A DNA stretch of 64,000 nucleotides from Allopusillimonas soli (GCF_004153445.1 NZ_SDQC01000001.1:496001-560000), one strand, 5' to 3'; positions 37,822 through 48,418 are shown, numbered from the stretch's first letter. A program made the numbers and translations. Notes: generated by a model from the sequence alone, not told the origin.

Positions 37822-37854
37822 TACAGTTGGTAAATATCAATACCACTGTATATT
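37822..37854. promoter_or_regulatory. Divergent promoter and MocR operator candidate
   Basis: TACAGTTGGTA (37822-37832) and TACCACTGTA (37841-37850) form a nearly perfect dyad with an 8-base spacer. For the plus-strand aminotransferase, TTGGTA (37827-37832), 16 bases, TATATT (37849-37854) is a plausible promoter lying right on the dyad. On the minus strand TTGATA (37840-37835) could be a -35 for the regulator. Binding by the MocR protein is inferred. Confidence 0.5.
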
Positions 37855-37974
37855 CATTTGCGTGCTCAGCCGAATGAGAATAGACACAGCGCTGACACAC
37901 AATATTCGCCTACGGCATATTCAGGCATCGTCAGCACAAACTCCCAACAAGCTTTCTTTTTCCCGAGGCAAGCC

Positions 37975-39300
37975 ATGACCAGCCAAGCCAATATTCCCGA
38001 TCTGTCCCACATGTGGATGCCATTCACTGCGAACCGGGCTTTCAAGGAAAAGCCCCGGATGCTGGCCTCGGCCAAGGGCATGTATTACACGGCCACCGAC
38101 GGCCATCAAGTGCTCGACGGCACGGCGGGCCTATGGTGCGTAAACGCCGGGCATGGCCGAGAGGAAATCATCGAAGCCATTTCCAGACAAACGGCCGAAA
38201 TGGACTACGCGCCCAGCTTCCAGCTGGGTCATGCGGCCTCTTTTCGCGCCGCATCGGCCGTAGCCAAGCTCATGCCGCAAGGCGTGGACCGTGTATTCTT
38301 CACCAACTCCGGATCTGAATCGGTGGACACGGCGCTAAAGATTGCATTGGCCTATCATCGAGCCCGGGGAGAGGGTCAGCGCACCCGCCTTATTGGACGC
38401 GAGCGCGGCTACCACGGCGTGGGATTTGGCGGCATCTCGGTGGGTGGTATCTCGCCCAATCGCAAGACGTTCTCCGGTGCCCTGCTTCCGCATGTGGATC
38501 ACCTTCCCCACACCCACGATCTGTCGAAGAATGCCTACTCCAGAGGACAGCCTGCATGGGGAGAACATCTCGCGGATGAGCTGGAGCGTATTGTGGCGCT
38601 GCACGACGCCTCGACCATCGCCGCTGTCATCGTCGAACCCCTGGCCGGCAGCACGGGGGTTCTCATTCCGCCCAAGGGCTATCTGGAACGCCTGCGCGCC
38701 ATTACCGAAAAACACGGCATCCTGCTTATTTTCGACGAGGTGATCACAGGCTTTGGCCGCCTTGGCGCGGCAACGGCCAGTGAATTCTTCGGCGTCACCC
38801 CCGACATCATTACCATGGCCAAGGGCATCAGCAACGCGGCGGTGCCCGCCGGCGCGGTTGCCGTCAAGCGGGATATCCACGATGCCATTCTGGGTGCCGC
38901 CGCCACCGGCATTGAGTTCTTCCATGGCTATACCTATTCCGGACACCCTCTTGCCACTGCGGCCATGCTGGCCACGCTGGCCATCTATGAGCGCGATCAG
39001 CTTTTCAAGCGCGCCAAGGATCTGTCCGGCACATTCGAGAACGCCGCGCACTCACTGAAGGGTGCAAAACATGTGATCGACGTGCGGAACCTGGGGCTTG
39101 TGGCAGGGATAGAGCTGGAATCGCGCGACGGCGCGGTGGGCGCGCGCGCAGCCGAGGCATTTGGAAAATGTTTCGATGCCGGTGTCATGGTGCGGTATAC
39201 GGGAGATATCATTGCCATTTCACCCCCTTTGATCATCGAGGAGGCGCAAATTCAGCACATTTTCTCAACCATAGGCGACGTGCTGGATACCATAGCCTGA
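37975..39300 (+). CDS. Omega-amino acid--pyruvate aminotransferase (class III)
   Basis: A class III PLP aminotransferase, 441 residues from the ATG at 37975; an upstream in-frame frame of 39 residues is in the promoter region and is rejected. It has DLSHMWMPFTANRAFKE typical of beta-alanine/omega-amino acid:pyruvate transaminases, VFFTNSGSESVDTALK, the PLP-binding DEVITGFGRLG and the Schiff-base Lys in IITMAKGISNAAVP, followed by HGYTYSGHPLATAA. Probably uses beta-alanine, taurine-like or other omega-amines. Under likely control of the divergent MocR protein. Confidence 0.93.
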   Translation: MTSQANIPDLSHMWMPFTANRAFKEKPRMLASAKGMYYTATDGHQVLDGTAGLWCVNAGHGREEIIEAISRQTAEMDYAPSFQLGHAASFRAASAVAKLMPQGVDRVFFTNSGSESVDTALKIALAYHRARGEGQRTRLIGRERGYHGVGFGGISVGGISPNRKTFSGALLPHVDHLPHTHDLSKNAYSRGQPAWGEHLADELERIVALHDASTIAAVIVEPLAGSTGVLIPPKGYLERLRAITEKHGILLIFDEVITGFGRLGAATASEFFGVTPDIITMAKGISNAAVPAGAVAVKRDIHDAILGAAATGIEFFHGYTYSGHPLATAAMLATLAIYERDQLFKRAKDLSGTFENAAHSLKGAKHVIDVRNLGLVAGIELESRDGAVGARAAEAFGKCFDAGVMVRYTGDIIAISPPLIIEEAQIQHIFSTIGDVLDTIA

Positions 39301-39319
39301 CGGTTTCCACGCCGCATTC

Positions 39320-39354
39320 AAAAAGGCCTGCGCCAAGGGTGCAGGCCTTTTTTT
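39320..39354. terminator. Bidirectional Rho-independent terminator
   Basis: AAAAAGGCCTGC (39320-39331) pairs perfectly with GCAGGCCTTTTT (39341-39352) around a 9-base loop, with T-runs in both directions. It ends the aminotransferase message on the plus strand and the gcvTHP message on the minus strand. A second small hairpin, AGCCGG-CAAA-CCGGCT, lies at 39370-39385. Confidence 0.95.
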
Positions 39355-39390
39355 GTGTTCAGGCAGCCCAGCCGGCAAACCGGCTAGGCT

Positions 39391-42297
39391 TCAAGCCTGG
39401 GCAGCAAGCGGCTCGCCAGCCTCTTCCTCGTAGTCCGACATGGGCGGGCATGCGCAGACCAGATTGCGATCGCCATAGGCGTTGTCCACCCGGGCAACGG
39501 GCGGCCAATACTTACTGTCGCGCAGGCTGGCCACCGGGTAGGCGGCCGCTTCGCGCGTATAGCCATGTGCCCAATCCTGAGCCAGCAGTCCCTGCGCGGT
39601 GTGCGGCGCATTCACCAACACGTTGTCGTCCAGCTTCTGCTCGCCACGTTCCACGGTGGCAATCTCCTCGCGGATGGCGATCATCGCGTCCACAAAGCGA
39701 TCCAGCTCGGCGAGACTTTCCGACTCAGTGGGTTCGACCATCAGCGTTCCGGGCACGGGGAAACTCATCGTCGGAGCGTGAAAGCCGTAGTCGACCAAAC
39801 GCTTCGCAATATCCTCGTTGGAAATGCCGCAAGCGTCCTTGATGGGCCGAATATCCAGAATGCACTCGTGCGCAACCCGTCCATTCGCGCTGGCGTACAG
39901 TACAGGGTAATGATCGCGCAGGCGGGTCGCAATATAGTTGGCGTTCAGGATGGCCATCTCGGATGCTGCCAGCAGCCCCTCGGCCCCCATCATTGCAATA
40001 TACATGTACGAAATCGGCAGGATGCTGGCCGAACCAAAAGGCGCGGCAGCCACCGGCCCAATCTTCGCATCGGCGGGCAATACGCCGTTCTCGGCAACCA
40101 CACCGGGCAGATAGGGGGCCAAATGCGAACGCACGGCCACGGGGCCCACACCCGGGCCACCGCCGCCATGAGGAATGCAGAATGTCTTGTGCAGATTCAA
40201 ATGGGAGACGTCGCCACCGAACTTGCCCGGCTGGGCGAGGCCGACCATTGCATTCATGTTGGCGCCATCGATGTAGACCTGCCCGCCGGCATCGTGCACC
40301 AGCGCGCAGATTTCCTTGACCGCCGTTTCGAACACCCCGTGCGTGGACGGATACGTGATCATCAGCGCAGCCAGGCGATCTCCCACCTTGGCAATCTTGG
40401 CCTTCAGATCCGCCACGTCCACATTTCCCTGGCTGTCGGACCCGACAACCACTACGTCCATGCCGGCCAGTTGGGCCGACGCCGGGTTGGTGCCATGCGC
40501 CGAGGATGGAATCAGGCAAACATTGCGCTGCGCCTGGCCATTGGCCAGGTGGTAGCCGCGGATGGCGAGCAAGCCGGCAAACTCACCCTGCGCGCCGGAG
40601 TTGGGCTGCAGGCTGACCTCGTCGTACCCGGTGATTTCGCACAAGGCCGCCGACAGTTTGTCCACCAACTCCTTGTATCCCTGGGTTTGGGCTGCCGGCG
40701 CAAAAGGATGGATATTGCTGAACTCGGGCCAGGTGATGGGAATCATCTCCGCCGTCGCGTTCAGCTTCATGGTGCAGGAACCCAGCGGAATCATGGTGCG
40801 GTCAAGTGCGAGGTCCTTGTCCGCCAGGCCACGCAGATACCGCAGCATGTCAGTCTCGGACTGGATGCGCGAGAACACAGGATGCGACAGTATCGCCGAT
40901 TGACGGCGCAACGCGCCGGGAATGCCGTCATGCGCGGGAACCGCCTTGCCGGCAGCAGCGTCCCAGGTTTTTCCCAGCGCCTGGGCGAAGACATCGAGCA
41001 GTACATCGACATCGGCGGACGTAACCGTTTCATCCAACGACAGCGCCACATGCTGGCCGTCGACCTGGCGCAGGTTGATATGCGCGGCCTGCGCGGCACC
41101 CACAACCGCCGCAGTGTGCGAACCCGTTTCAAGCAGCAGGGTGTCGAAGAAGGAATCGTTTACCACCTTGACATCCATGGCGGCGAGCGAATCACGCACA
41201 AAAGCCGTTTGCAGCGCCACGCGCCGCGCAATGCGGCGTATTCCTTCGGGCCCGTGCCACACCGCGTACATGCCCGCCATCACCGCCAGCAGCACCTGGG
41301 CCGTGCAGATATTGGACGTGGCCTTTTCACGGCGGATATGCTGTTCCCGTGTCTGCAAAGCGAGGCGCAGCGCGGGCGCCCCTTGCGCGTCCCGCGACAC
41401 GCCAACCAGGCGGCCCGGCATATTGCGCTTGTAGCTGTCGCGGCAGGCCATGAAGCCCGCATGCGGGCCGCCAAAGCCCAGCGGCACGCCAAAACGCTGT
41501 GCCGAGCCAACAGCGATATCGGCGCCCCACTCGCCAGGCGCAGCCAACAGCGCCAGGGCGAGCAAATCGGTAGCCACCGCCACCACGCCACCCTGCTCAT
41601 GCACCGACTGCGCCAGTGCACGATAGTCGGCAATATCGCCCAAGCTATGCGGATACTGCAGCAGCACGCCAAAGCACGGCGGCACGCCCTGCGCCTCGTT
41701 CCCGATCTGCAGGTCTATGCCCAGCCCGTCAGCGCGTGTGCGCAGCACTTCCAGCGTCTGGGGATGGCAGTGTTTCGACGCGAAGAACACATCGGTCTTG
41801 GCGCGCGAGCTGCGCCTGGCAAGCGCCATGGCTTCGGCCGCGGCTGTACCTTCGTCAAGCAGCGAAGCGTTGGCGATGTCCAAACCTGTCAGGTCGGACA
41901 CCATGGTCTGAAAGTTGAGCAGCGCCTCGAGGCGGCCCTGCGAGATTTCCGGCTGGTACGGCGTATAGGCGGTGTACCAGGCCGGGTTCTCCAGAATGTT
42001 GCGCAGGATCACGTTCGGCACAGCCGTGCCGTAATACCCCTGGCCGATATAGTTGCGAAAGACCTGATTGCGCCCTGCAATGCGCCGCAGTCCCGCCAGG
42101 GCGTCCGCCTCGCTGCGGGGGCCGGGCAGATTCAGCGCGCCGCGCTTCAGAATGCTGTCGGGCACCACTTCCCGTATCAGGCTCTCAAGGTCCGGCGCCC
42201 CGATAACGGCCAGCATACGGGCCTGATCGTCGGCACCCGGCCCAATGTGGCGGGGAATGAAATCGGATTGGGGATCGAGATTGCGCAACATATTCAT
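39391..42297 (-). CDS. gcvP: Glycine dehydrogenase (decarboxylating), P protein
   Basis: The PLP subunit of the glycine cleavage system: decarboxylates glycine and loads aminomethyl onto lipoyl-GcvH. 968 residues, the full single-chain form. It starts with the [17 protein letters not shown] block, has the N-terminal half domain and the C-terminal half with the PLP Lys in [18 protein letters not shown] (about residue 700). Its start overlaps the gcvH stop by one base. Third gene of the riboswitch-controlled gcvTHP operon. Confidence 0.98.
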   Translation of the reverse strand: MNMLRNLDPQSDFIPRHIGPGADDQARMLAVIGAPDLESLIREVVPDSILKRGALNLPGPRSEADALAGLRRIAGRNQVFRNYIGQGYYGTAVPNVILRNILENPAWYTAYTPYQPEISQGRLEALLNFQTMVSDLTGLDIANASLLDEGTAAAEAMALARRSSRAKTDVFFASKHCHPQTLEVLRTRADGLGIDLQIGNEAQGVPPCFGVLLQYPHSLGDIADYRALAQSVHEQGGVVAVATDLLALALLAAPGEWGADIAVGSAQRFGVPLGFGGPHAGFMACRDSYKRNMPGRLVGVSRDAQGAPALRLALQTREQHIRREKATSNICTAQVLLAVMAGMYAVWHGPEGIRRIARRVALQTAFVRDSLAAMDVKVVNDSFFDTLLLETGSHTAAVVGAAQAAHINLRQVDGQHVALSLDETVTSADVDVLLDVFAQALGKTWDAAAGKAVPAHDGIPGALRRQSAILSHPVFSRIQSETDMLRYLRGLADKDLALDRTMIPLGSCTMKLNATAEMIPITWPEFSNIHPFAPAAQTQGYKELVDKLSAALCEITGYDEVSLQPNSGAQGEFAGLLAIRGYHLANGQAQRNVCLIPSSAHGTNPASAQLAGMDVVVVGSDSQGNVDVADLKAKIAKVGDRLAALMITYPSTHGVFETAVKEICALVHDAGGQVYIDGANMNAMVGLAQPGKFGGDVSHLNLHKTFCIPHGGGGPGVGPVAVRSHLAPYLPGVVAENGVLPADAKIGPVAAAPFGSASILPISYMYIAMMGAEGLLAASEMAILNANYIATRLRDHYPVLYASANGRVAHECILDIRPIKDACGISNEDIAKRLVDYGFHAPTMSFPVPGTLMVEPTESESLAELDRFVDAMIAIREEIATVERGEQKLDDNVLVNAPHTAQGLLAQDWAHGYTREAAAYPVASLRDSKYWPPVARVDNAYGDRNLVCACPPMSDYEEEAGEPLAAQA

Positions 42298-42677
42298 CAG
42301 CCAGCGTTGACCAATTCCTCGTACGCCGCGGCATCCAGCAGGCCATCGGCATCGGCCGGGTTATTGGGTTTGATCTTGAATATCCAGGTATCGAATGCAG
42401 CCTGGTTGATGAGGTCGGGCTGGTCATTCAGCGCCTCGTTGAAGGCCACGATCTCGCCGTCCACCGGCGCATAGATGTCGGACGCCGCCTTGACAGACTC
42501 CACAACGCCCGCCGTATCGCCCTTGGACAAAGCCGTTCCCGGATTGACATCGCCCACGAACACCAGGTCGCCCAGCTGATCCTGCGCAGTCTCGGTAATG
42601 CCTATCACCAGCACATCGCCCTCGGCCTTGACCCACTCGTGGGAGGATGTGTATTTACGATCGTTCGGAAAATCCAT
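42297..42677 (-). CDS. gcvH: Glycine cleavage system H protein
   Basis: The lipoyl carrier of the glycine cleavage system, 126 residues. It has [20 protein letters not shown] at the N-terminus, [13 protein letters not shown], and the lipoylated Lys in [18 protein letters not shown]. Length and motifs are normal. It lies 30 bases after gcvT and is coupled to gcvP. Confidence 0.98.
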   Translation of the reverse strand: MDFPNDRKYTSSHEWVKAEGDVLVIGITETAQDQLGDLVFVGDVNPGTALSKGDTAGVVESVKAASDIYAPVDGEIVAFNEALNDQPDLINQAAFDTWIFKIKPNNPADADGLLDAAAYEELVNAG

Positions 42678-42707
42678 GCTGTACCCCGTATAGAAAAATA
42701 GTTGTAT

Positions 42708-43802
42708 TCAGACCACCACGGCGCCGTTGCGCACGAAAGGCATTTTTACCACTTCCGCCGGCAACCATTTGCCGCGGATTTCAACCTGGATGGCGTCTCC
42801 GGCCTTCACGCCGGCAGGCACGCGCGCCATGCCTATGGAGACTCCCATCGTCGGCGACATGCTTCCGCTGGTGAGCTCTCCGTCGCCCAGGCTTGTGCGC
42901 ACCTTCATGTGGCCGCGCATCACGCCGCGCTCCAGCAGCCGCACGCCTACCAGTGTGCGATCGGCCGGCGCGGCCTCCAGCGCCTTGCGGCCAATGAAAT
43001 CGCGCTCGGGATTCTTGAACGAAACCGTCCAGCCCAGCCCCGACACCAGCGGGTTGACCTGCTCGTCCATGTCCTGGCCATAAAGATTCATGCCAGCCTC
43101 CAGGCGAAGCGTGTCGCGCGCGCCCAGGCCGCACGGCCGTACGCCCTGCCCAGCCAGATCCTTCCAGAAAGCCGCTACCTGATTGGCGGGCAGAACGACC
43201 TCAAAACCATCCTCGCCGGTATAGCCCGTACGCGCAAGCAGCGTATCGTCACCGACAAACACGCCATTGAATGGCTTGAGTCCGGCAGAGGCCGCTTCCC
43301 AGGACGGGCGCACAGCCCATACGGCGGCACGCGCCTGAGGGCCCTGCACGGCCACCATGGCCAGGTCGCGGCGCGGCGTAATGTCGACCTTGAACCCCTC
43401 TTCGCCAGCAACCTGCCGCATCCAGGCCACATCCTTGTCGGCCGTGCCCGCATTGACCACGGCACGCCAGTGGGTTTCCTCGAAAAAATAGACAATCAGA
43501 TCGTCGATGACGCCCCCGTCGGGCTTGAGCATGCACGAATACAGCGCTTTGCCGGGTTCGGAAAGCTTGGCGACATCGTTGGCCAGCAAGCGCGACAGAA
43601 ATCGCCGCACGCCCTCGCCTTCAATATCGACGTTGAGCATGTGGGACACATCGAACATACCCGCCTCGCGGCGCACAGCATGATGTTCCTCGATTTGCGA
43701 GCCGTAGGACACGGGCATGTCCCAGCCGCCAAAATCGACCATTTTGGCACCGGATTCAAGGTGAACGGAATGCAGCGGTGTGTGCTTGAGCGTATCGGAC
43801 AT
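42708..43802 (-). CDS. gcvT: Aminomethyltransferase, T protein
   Basis: Releases ammonia and transfers the methylene group from aminomethyl-lipoyl-GcvH to tetrahydrofolate. 364 residues from the ATG at 43802, beginning [20 protein letters not shown]. The in-frame extension to 44147 runs through the riboswitch and is not coding; GGGG 6 bases before 43802 supports this start. Typical motifs are [43 protein letters not shown] and [18 protein letters not shown]. Confidence 0.97.
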   Translation of the reverse strand: MSDTLKHTPLHSVHLESGAKMVDFGGWDMPVSYGSQIEEHHAVRREAGMFDVSHMLNVDIEGEGVRRFLSRLLANDVAKLSEPGKALYSCMLKPDGGVIDDLIVYFFEETHWRAVVNAGTADKDVAWMRQVAGEEGFKVDITPRRDLAMVAVQGPQARAAVWAVRPSWEAASAGLKPFNGVFVGDDTLLARTGYTGEDGFEVVLPANQVAAFWKDLAGQGVRPCGLGARDTLRLEAGMNLYGQDMDEQVNPLVSGLGWTVSFKNPERDFIGRKALEAAPADRTLVGVRLLERGVMRGHMKVRTSLGDGELTSGSMSPTMGVSIGMARVPAGVKAGDAIQVEIRGKWLPAEVVKMPFVRNGAVVV

Positions 43803-43861
43803 GAAGACCCCTATGGCTGAGAATGACGATGCGGCCTGGCGCATGCCAGCCGCGTCGCCCT

Positions 43862-44072
43862 TCTGTCCTTTTGCCTGAGAGTTGGCCCCTGGTGCGGGGG
43901 TTCCCCTTCGGCGCCGCCAGGCGCTCGGGCGCATGGGGTCTCTCCAGAATGCTGGCCTGCGTGCCGAAAACGGACGCAACACGCGAGCGGTACGGGGTGC
44001 CTGAGCGATTCCGGGCGAATTGCGCCTTCGGCGGCCATGAGTTACTGGCGCTCTCCCACTCTGTGCAGAGAC
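43862..44072 (-). ncRNA. Tandem glycine riboswitch
   Basis: The gcvT leader holds two glycine aptamers in series on the minus strand. Aptamer I (about 44072-43985) shows GGGAGAGCGCC, GCCGCCGAAGGCGCAA and CTCAGGCACCCCGTACCG. Aptamer II (about 43950-43862) shows CTGGAGAGACC, GCGCCGAAGGGGAA and CTCTCAGGCAAAAGGACAG. These GGAGAG/GCCGAAGG/CTCAGGCA blocks are the conserved core of the class. Glycine binding should switch on gcvTHP. I did not find an obvious terminator between aptamer II and gcvT, so control of translation initiation is possible. Confidence 0.95.
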
Positions 44073-44084
44073 AGCAACGGATGA

Positions 44085-44113
44085 GTTTAACCGAAAGCGG
44101 ACCCGCCCTACAA
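44085..44113 (-). promoter_or_regulatory. Promoter of the gcvTHP operon
   Basis: On the minus strand TTGTAG (44113-44108), a 17-base spacer and TTAAAC (44090-44085) give a start near 44078, a few bases before the first aptamer and about 276 bases before gcvT. Confidence 0.6.
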
Positions 44114-44246
44114 TTGAAAAAGCGGGGTTGTCGGCCGGCGGCGACATTCAGGCCCGGCGCGCGCATCAGACCCGCGTCTTACGGCCCCGCCAGCAGAGCG
44201 AGGGCAAACACCGGCAATCCGAGGTGCCGCGGCCAACGCCGCCTGT

Positions 44247-45572
44247 TCAGCGCCGCCCGAGCGCCCTGCCGCAAGCAACGCCGGAGGCCCAGGCCCACTG
44301 GAAATTGTATCCACCCAGCCAACCCGTGACATCAACCGCCTCGCCGATGAAATACAAGCCCGGCACTGATTTCGCTTCCATGGTCTTCTGGTTCAGACCG
44401 TCCGTGTCCACGCCGCCGCGCATCACCTCAGCCTTCCGGTATCCTGCCGTTCCCGAGGGCGTCAGCGCCCAGGCATGAATGGCCTGCGCCAGACGGCGGA
44501 GCACCTTGTCGGGCACATCCGCCAGGCGCATTGCCGAAAGGCCCGGAACTTCAGCCATGGCATGTGCCAGCCACTGCTCGGCCAGCCGGCGCGGCCACAG
44601 CCCGGCCAGCACCGTGCCCAGTTGCTGGCGATTCCCGGGCTTGGCGCGCAACAGTGCGCCAGCCAGATCGCACTCCGGCGCCAGGTCCAAAGACAGCGGC
44701 TGGCCGGGATTCCAGTAGCTGGATATTTGCAGAATGGCGGGCCCGGACAGGCCGCGATGCGTGAACAACAGGTCCTCGGGAATGACCATGCCGCCTTTGC
44801 CACCGCTGTCTGCCGGCGCCACGGACACTTTGGCTTCCAGGGCCACCCCGCTCAAGGCGGCATAGGGTTTCCACTGCGCCGAATCGAATGTCAGCGGCAC
44901 CAATGCGGGCCTGGGCTCCACCACTTTCAGGCCAAACTGCCTTGCAACGCCAAGTGCAAAATCCGTGGCGCCCAATTGCGGAATGGCCATACCGCCCGTC
45001 GCCAGAACCAGTTGGTGCGTTACCAGTTCGCCCCGACTCGTATGCAGCAGGAAAAGTCCTTTGTCCTTCCCGGACTGTTGTGGCGGCGCCGCCCGCGCCA
45101 GGGTGTCCCGTCCATGGCCGGATCCGAATGGTGTATCCGCCAGCGCATCCGCCCCGATGCGTTCGATGTCCCGCACCGTGCACGGCGTGCGCCAGGCAAC
45201 ACGGCCGGCGTCGCATTCCGCGCGCAGCATCTCGATGATCTGTTCGCTGGATTCATCGCAAAACAGCTGCCCCTTGTGTTTTTCATGCCAGGCTATCCCA
45301 TGGCGTTCGACCAGATCGAGGAAGTCGCGCGGTGTATAGCCAGCGAGGGCCGAACGGCAGAAGTGCGGATTGCGGGAGATGAAGTTGGCCGGGCCCGCAC
45401 CGATATTCGTGAAATTGCAGCGCCCGCCGCCCGAGATGCGGATTTTTTCGGCCAGACGCTCAGCATGGTCCAGCAGCGCCACCCGCAGGCCGCGCTGCCC
45501 GGCCACAGCCGCAGCCATCATCCCGGCCGCTCCCGCGCCGATGATGGCGACATCGAAAACGCCGCCTTTCAC
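44247..45572 (-). CDS. BaiN/HI0933-family FAD flavoprotein
   Basis: A 441-residue NAD(P)/FAD-dependent oxidoreductase of the HI0933/YhiN/BaiN family, GTG start. It has the dinucleotide fold IIGAGAAGMMAAAVAGQRG at the N-terminus, the family-specific KIRISGGGRCNFTN, HEKHKGQLFCDESSEQI, VLATGGMAIPQLGATD, and the C-terminal GLYFIGEAVDVTGWLGGYNFQWA. Physiological substrate unknown. It lies 6 bases after the decarboxylase stop on the same strand and so is likely cotranscribed. Confidence 0.9.
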   Translation of the reverse strand: MKGGVFDVAIIGAGAAGMMAAAVAGQRGLRVALLDHAERLAEKIRISGGGRCNFTNIGAGPANFISRNPHFCRSALAGYTPRDFLDLVERHGIAWHEKHKGQLFCDESSEQIIEMLRAECDAGRVAWRTPCTVRDIERIGADALADTPFGSGHGRDTLARAAPPQQSGKDKGLFLLHTSRGELVTHQLVLATGGMAIPQLGATDFALGVARQFGLKVVEPRPALVPLTFDSAQWKPYAALSGVALEAKVSVAPADSGGKGGMVIPEDLLFTHRGLSGPAILQISSYWNPGQPLSLDLAPECDLAGALLRAKPGNRQQLGTVLAGLWPRRLAEQWLAHAMAEVPGLSAMRLADVPDKVLRRLAQAIHAWALTPSGTAGYRKAEVMRGGVDTDGLNQKTMEAKSVPGLYFIGEAVDVTGWLGGYNFQWAWASGVACGRALGRR

Positions 45573-45577
45573 GCGCC

Positions 45578-47839
45578 TCAGTCTTCCTTGATGCAGTCCA
45601 CGTAATAACGCTCGCGGCCATCAGGACCGATGTCGCGAGCCAGGCCGTGAACATAGGTTTCGAAACCCGGGAAACGGGCATTGAACTCGCGCGCGAAACG
45701 TAGGTAGTTGACGATGCGCTGGTTGAAGCGCTCCCCAGGGATCAGCAGCGGAATGCCAGGCGGATACGGCGTGAGCAGCACGCCTGTGACGCGGCCTTCG
45801 AGCTCGTCGATATCCACCCGCTCCGCATCGCGATGCGCCATCTTGGCGTAGGCGTCCGACGGCTTCATCGCGGGCACCATGTCGCTCAGGTATACCTCGG
45901 TAGTCAGGCGTGCCAGGTCGTACTTGCGATAGGCTTCATGGATCTGCTGACACAGATCGCGCATGCCCATTTTCTCGTAGCGCCGGTGTTCCTTGCAGAA
46001 GTCGGGCAAAATGCGCCATAGCGGCTGGTTGCGGTCATAGTCATCCTTGAATTGCTGCAACGCCGTCAGCAACGTGTTCCAGCGGCCCTTGGTAATGCCG
46101 ATGGTAAACAGGATGAAAAACGAATAAAGCCCTGTCTTCTCTATGACCACGCCGTGCTCGGCAAGATACTTCGAAACCAGTGCGGCCGGAATACCGGTCT
46201 CGGCAAAGGTGCCCTCGATATCGAGGCCTGGCGTCACCACCGTCGCCTTGATCGGATCGAGCATATTGAAGCCTTCTGCCAGGTCGCCAAAGCCGTGCCA
46301 TTTGTCGCCGGATTGAAGCAGCCAATCGTCGCGCTCGCCTATGCCATCGGCCACCAGGCGGTTGGGACCCCACACCTTGAACCACCAATCGTTCTTGCCG
46401 AACTCGGACTCGACCTTGCGCATGGCGCGGCGAAAGTCCATGGCCTCGGTGATGCTTTCCTCGACCAGTGCAGTGCCGCCCGGCGGCTCCATCATGGCAG
46501 CCGCAACGTCACAGGAAGCAATAATGGCGTATTGTGGCGATGTCGACGTATGCATGAGATACGCCTCGTTGAATACATTGCGGTCCAGCTGGCGCGATTC
46601 GGAATCCTGCACCGTGATCTGCGAAGCCTGCGACAAGCCGGCCAACAGCTTGTGTGTGGAGTGCGTGGCAAAGATCATTGCGTCCTTGGAGCGCGGCCGA
46701 TTCTCGCCGATGGCATGCATATCCTCGTAGAACTCATGGAAGGCCGCGTGCGGCAACCATGCCTCGTCGAAATGCAGCGTATCGATATACGATCCCAGCT
46801 TTTCCTTGATCATCTCCACGTTATAGATAACGCCGTCGTAGGTGCTTTGCGTGAGCGTCAGAATGCGCGGCTGCTTGTTCGCGGCATTGCGCGCAAAAGG
46901 GTTGGCCTCGATCTTCTTGCGGATGTTCTCGGGATCGAACTCCTCGAGCGGAATGGGACCGATGATGCCCAGGTGATTGCGAGTGGGCCGCAGAAACACC
47001 GGAATGGCGCCCGTCATGGTGATGGCATGCAGAATGGACTTGTGGCAATTGCGGTCAACCACCACCACATCATTGTTGGCCACATTGGCATGCCAAACGA
47101 TCTTGTTCGACGTGGATGTGCCGTTGGTCACGAAAAAGCAGTGATCAGCATGGAAAATGCGCGCGGCGTTCAACTCCGACTCGGCCACCGGGCCGGTATG
47201 GTCAAGCAACTGGCCCAGCTCGTCCACCGCATTGCATACGTCGGCACGCAGCATATTCTCTCCGAAGAACTGGTGAAACATCTGCCCCACCGGGCTCTTC
47301 AGAAAAGCAACGCCGCCGGAATGCCCGGGGCAATGCCAGGAATAGGAACCGTCCGAGGCGTAATCCAGCAACTCTCGAAAAAAAGGCGGTGCCAAGCCAT
47401 CCAGATAGGCGCGCGCCTCCCGGATGATGTGCCGCGCCACGAACTCCGGCGTGTCCTCGAACATATGGATGAAGCCGTGAAGCTCACGCAGGATGTCGTT
47501 GGGTATGTGCTGCGAAGTGCGTGTTTCCCCATACAGGTAAATAGGGATGTCGGCATTGCGAAAACGCAGTTCGCCAATGAAGGCGCGCAAATTCTTGATG
47601 GCATTGGCCACATCCTCGGGCGAAGCCACCACGAACTCCTCATCGTCAATCGACAAGATGAACGCGCTGGCCCGGCTTTGCTGCTGGGCGAATGAACTGA
47701 GATCGCCGTAGCTGGTCACGCCCAGCACTTCGACGCCCTCGGCCTCAATGGCCGCGGCGAGCGCGCGAATGCCGAAGCCCGACGCGTTCTCGGAGCGGTA
47801 GTCTTCATCGATGATGACGATGGGGAAACGAAATTTCAT
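45578..47839 (-). CDS. Orn/Lys/Arg decarboxylase (fold-type I)
   Basis: 753 residues of the inducible acid-type ornithine/lysine/arginine decarboxylase family (AdiA/CadA/SpeF). The N-terminal wing domain starts MKFRFPIVIIDEDYRSENASG; the core has PGHSGGVAFLKSPVG, TNGTSTSNKIV, DEAWLPHAAFHEFY and the PLP Lys in THSTHKLLAGLSQAS; the C-terminal domain has GRVTGVLLTPYPPGIPLLIPGE. Substrate is probably arginine or lysine, but I cannot tell which. GGAG lies 9 bases upstream of the ATG. It follows dcd by 15 bases, and BaiN lies immediately downstream. Confidence 0.93.
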   Translation of the reverse strand: MKFRFPIVIIDEDYRSENASGFGIRALAAAIEAEGVEVLGVTSYGDLSSFAQQQSRASAFILSIDDEEFVVASPEDVANAIKNLRAFIGELRFRNADIPIYLYGETRTSQHIPNDILRELHGFIHMFEDTPEFVARHIIREARAYLDGLAPPFFRELLDYASDGSYSWHCPGHSGGVAFLKSPVGQMFHQFFGENMLRADVCNAVDELGQLLDHTGPVAESELNAARIFHADHCFFVTNGTSTSNKIVWHANVANNDVVVVDRNCHKSILHAITMTGAIPVFLRPTRNHLGIIGPIPLEEFDPENIRKKIEANPFARNAANKQPRILTLTQSTYDGVIYNVEMIKEKLGSYIDTLHFDEAWLPHAAFHEFYEDMHAIGENRPRSKDAMIFATHSTHKLLAGLSQASQITVQDSESRQLDRNVFNEAYLMHTSTSPQYAIIASCDVAAAMMEPPGGTALVEESITEAMDFRRAMRKVESEFGKNDWWFKVWGPNRLVADGIGERDDWLLQSGDKWHGFGDLAEGFNMLDPIKATVVTPGLDIEGTFAETGIPAALVSKYLAEHGVVIEKTGLYSFFILFTIGITKGRWNTLLTALQQFKDDYDRNQPLWRILPDFCKEHRRYEKMGMRDLCQQIHEAYRKYDLARLTTEVYLSDMVPAMKPSDAYAKMAHRDAERVDIDELEGRVTGVLLTPYPPGIPLLIPGERFNQRIVNYLRFAREFNARFPGFETYVHGLARDIGPDGRERYYVDCIKED

Positions 47840-47854
47840 GCGCTTGTACTCCTG

Positions 47855-48418
47855 CTAGGTGCGAGGCAGGGTCACCCCTTGCTGCCCCTGGTACTTGCCG
47901 CCGCGATCGCGGTAGGAGGTCTCGCAGACCTCGTCGCTTTCCAGAAACAGCATTTGTGCGCAGCCCTCGCCGGCGTATATCTTGGCGGGCAGCGGCGTCG
48001 TATTGGAAAACTCCAGCGTGACATGGCCTTCCCATTCGGGCTCCAGCGGCGTCACATTCACGATAATGCCGCAACGGGCATACGTGCTCTTGCCCAGGCA
48101 TATGGTCAGCACCGTGCGTGGTATGCGGAAGTACTCCATGGTGCGGGCCAGTGCAAAGGAGTTGGGCGGAATGATGCACACATCGCCCTTGAAATCGACA
48201 AATGATTTCTCGTCGAAGGCCTTGGGATCGACAATCGACGAATTGATGTTCGTGAAAATCTTGAACTCGTCAGCACAGCGCACGTCATATCCGTAGCTGC
48301 TGGTACCGTAACTGACGATGCGCCGGCCATCCACCGAGCGGACCTGGCCGGGCTCGAACGGTTCTATCATCCCGGCCTGCGCGGCATTACGTATCCAGCG
48401 GTCGTTCTTGATGCTCAT
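47855..48418 (-). CDS. dcd: dCTP deaminase
   Basis: Deaminates dCTP to dUTP in the dTTP pathway. 187 residues from the ATG at 48418 ([21 protein letters not shown]), with GAGGG 8 bases upstream; an in-frame start three codons earlier is less likely. Catalytic and nucleotide-binding blocks are [21 protein letters not shown], where the Arg and Glu residues act, and [21 protein letters not shown]. First gene of the dcd-decarboxylase-BaiN run. Confidence 0.96.
   Translation of the reverse strand: MSIKNDRWIRNAAQAGMIEPFEPGQVRSVDGRRIVSYGTSSYGYDVRCADEFKIFTNINSSIVDPKAFDEKSFVDFKGDVCIIPPNSFALARTMEYFRIPRTVLTICLGKSTYARCGIIVNVTPLEPEWEGHVTLEFSNTTPLPAKIYAGEGCAQMLFLESDEVCETSYRDRGGKYQGQQGVTLPRT

Noticed and set aside
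39565-42474. Plus-strand reading frame of 969 codons opposite gcvP
   Set aside because: It is an antisense shadow: the composition is His/Arg/Gln-rich without any recognisable domain, and the opposite strand encodes full-length glycine dehydrogenase.
43802-44147. In-frame N-terminal extension of gcvT
   Set aside because: It runs through the two glycine aptamers and is upstream leader, not protein.
46052-47695. Plus-strand 547-codon frame opposite the Orn/Lys/Arg decarboxylase
   Set aside because: Antisense shadow; the decarboxylase has all family motifs.
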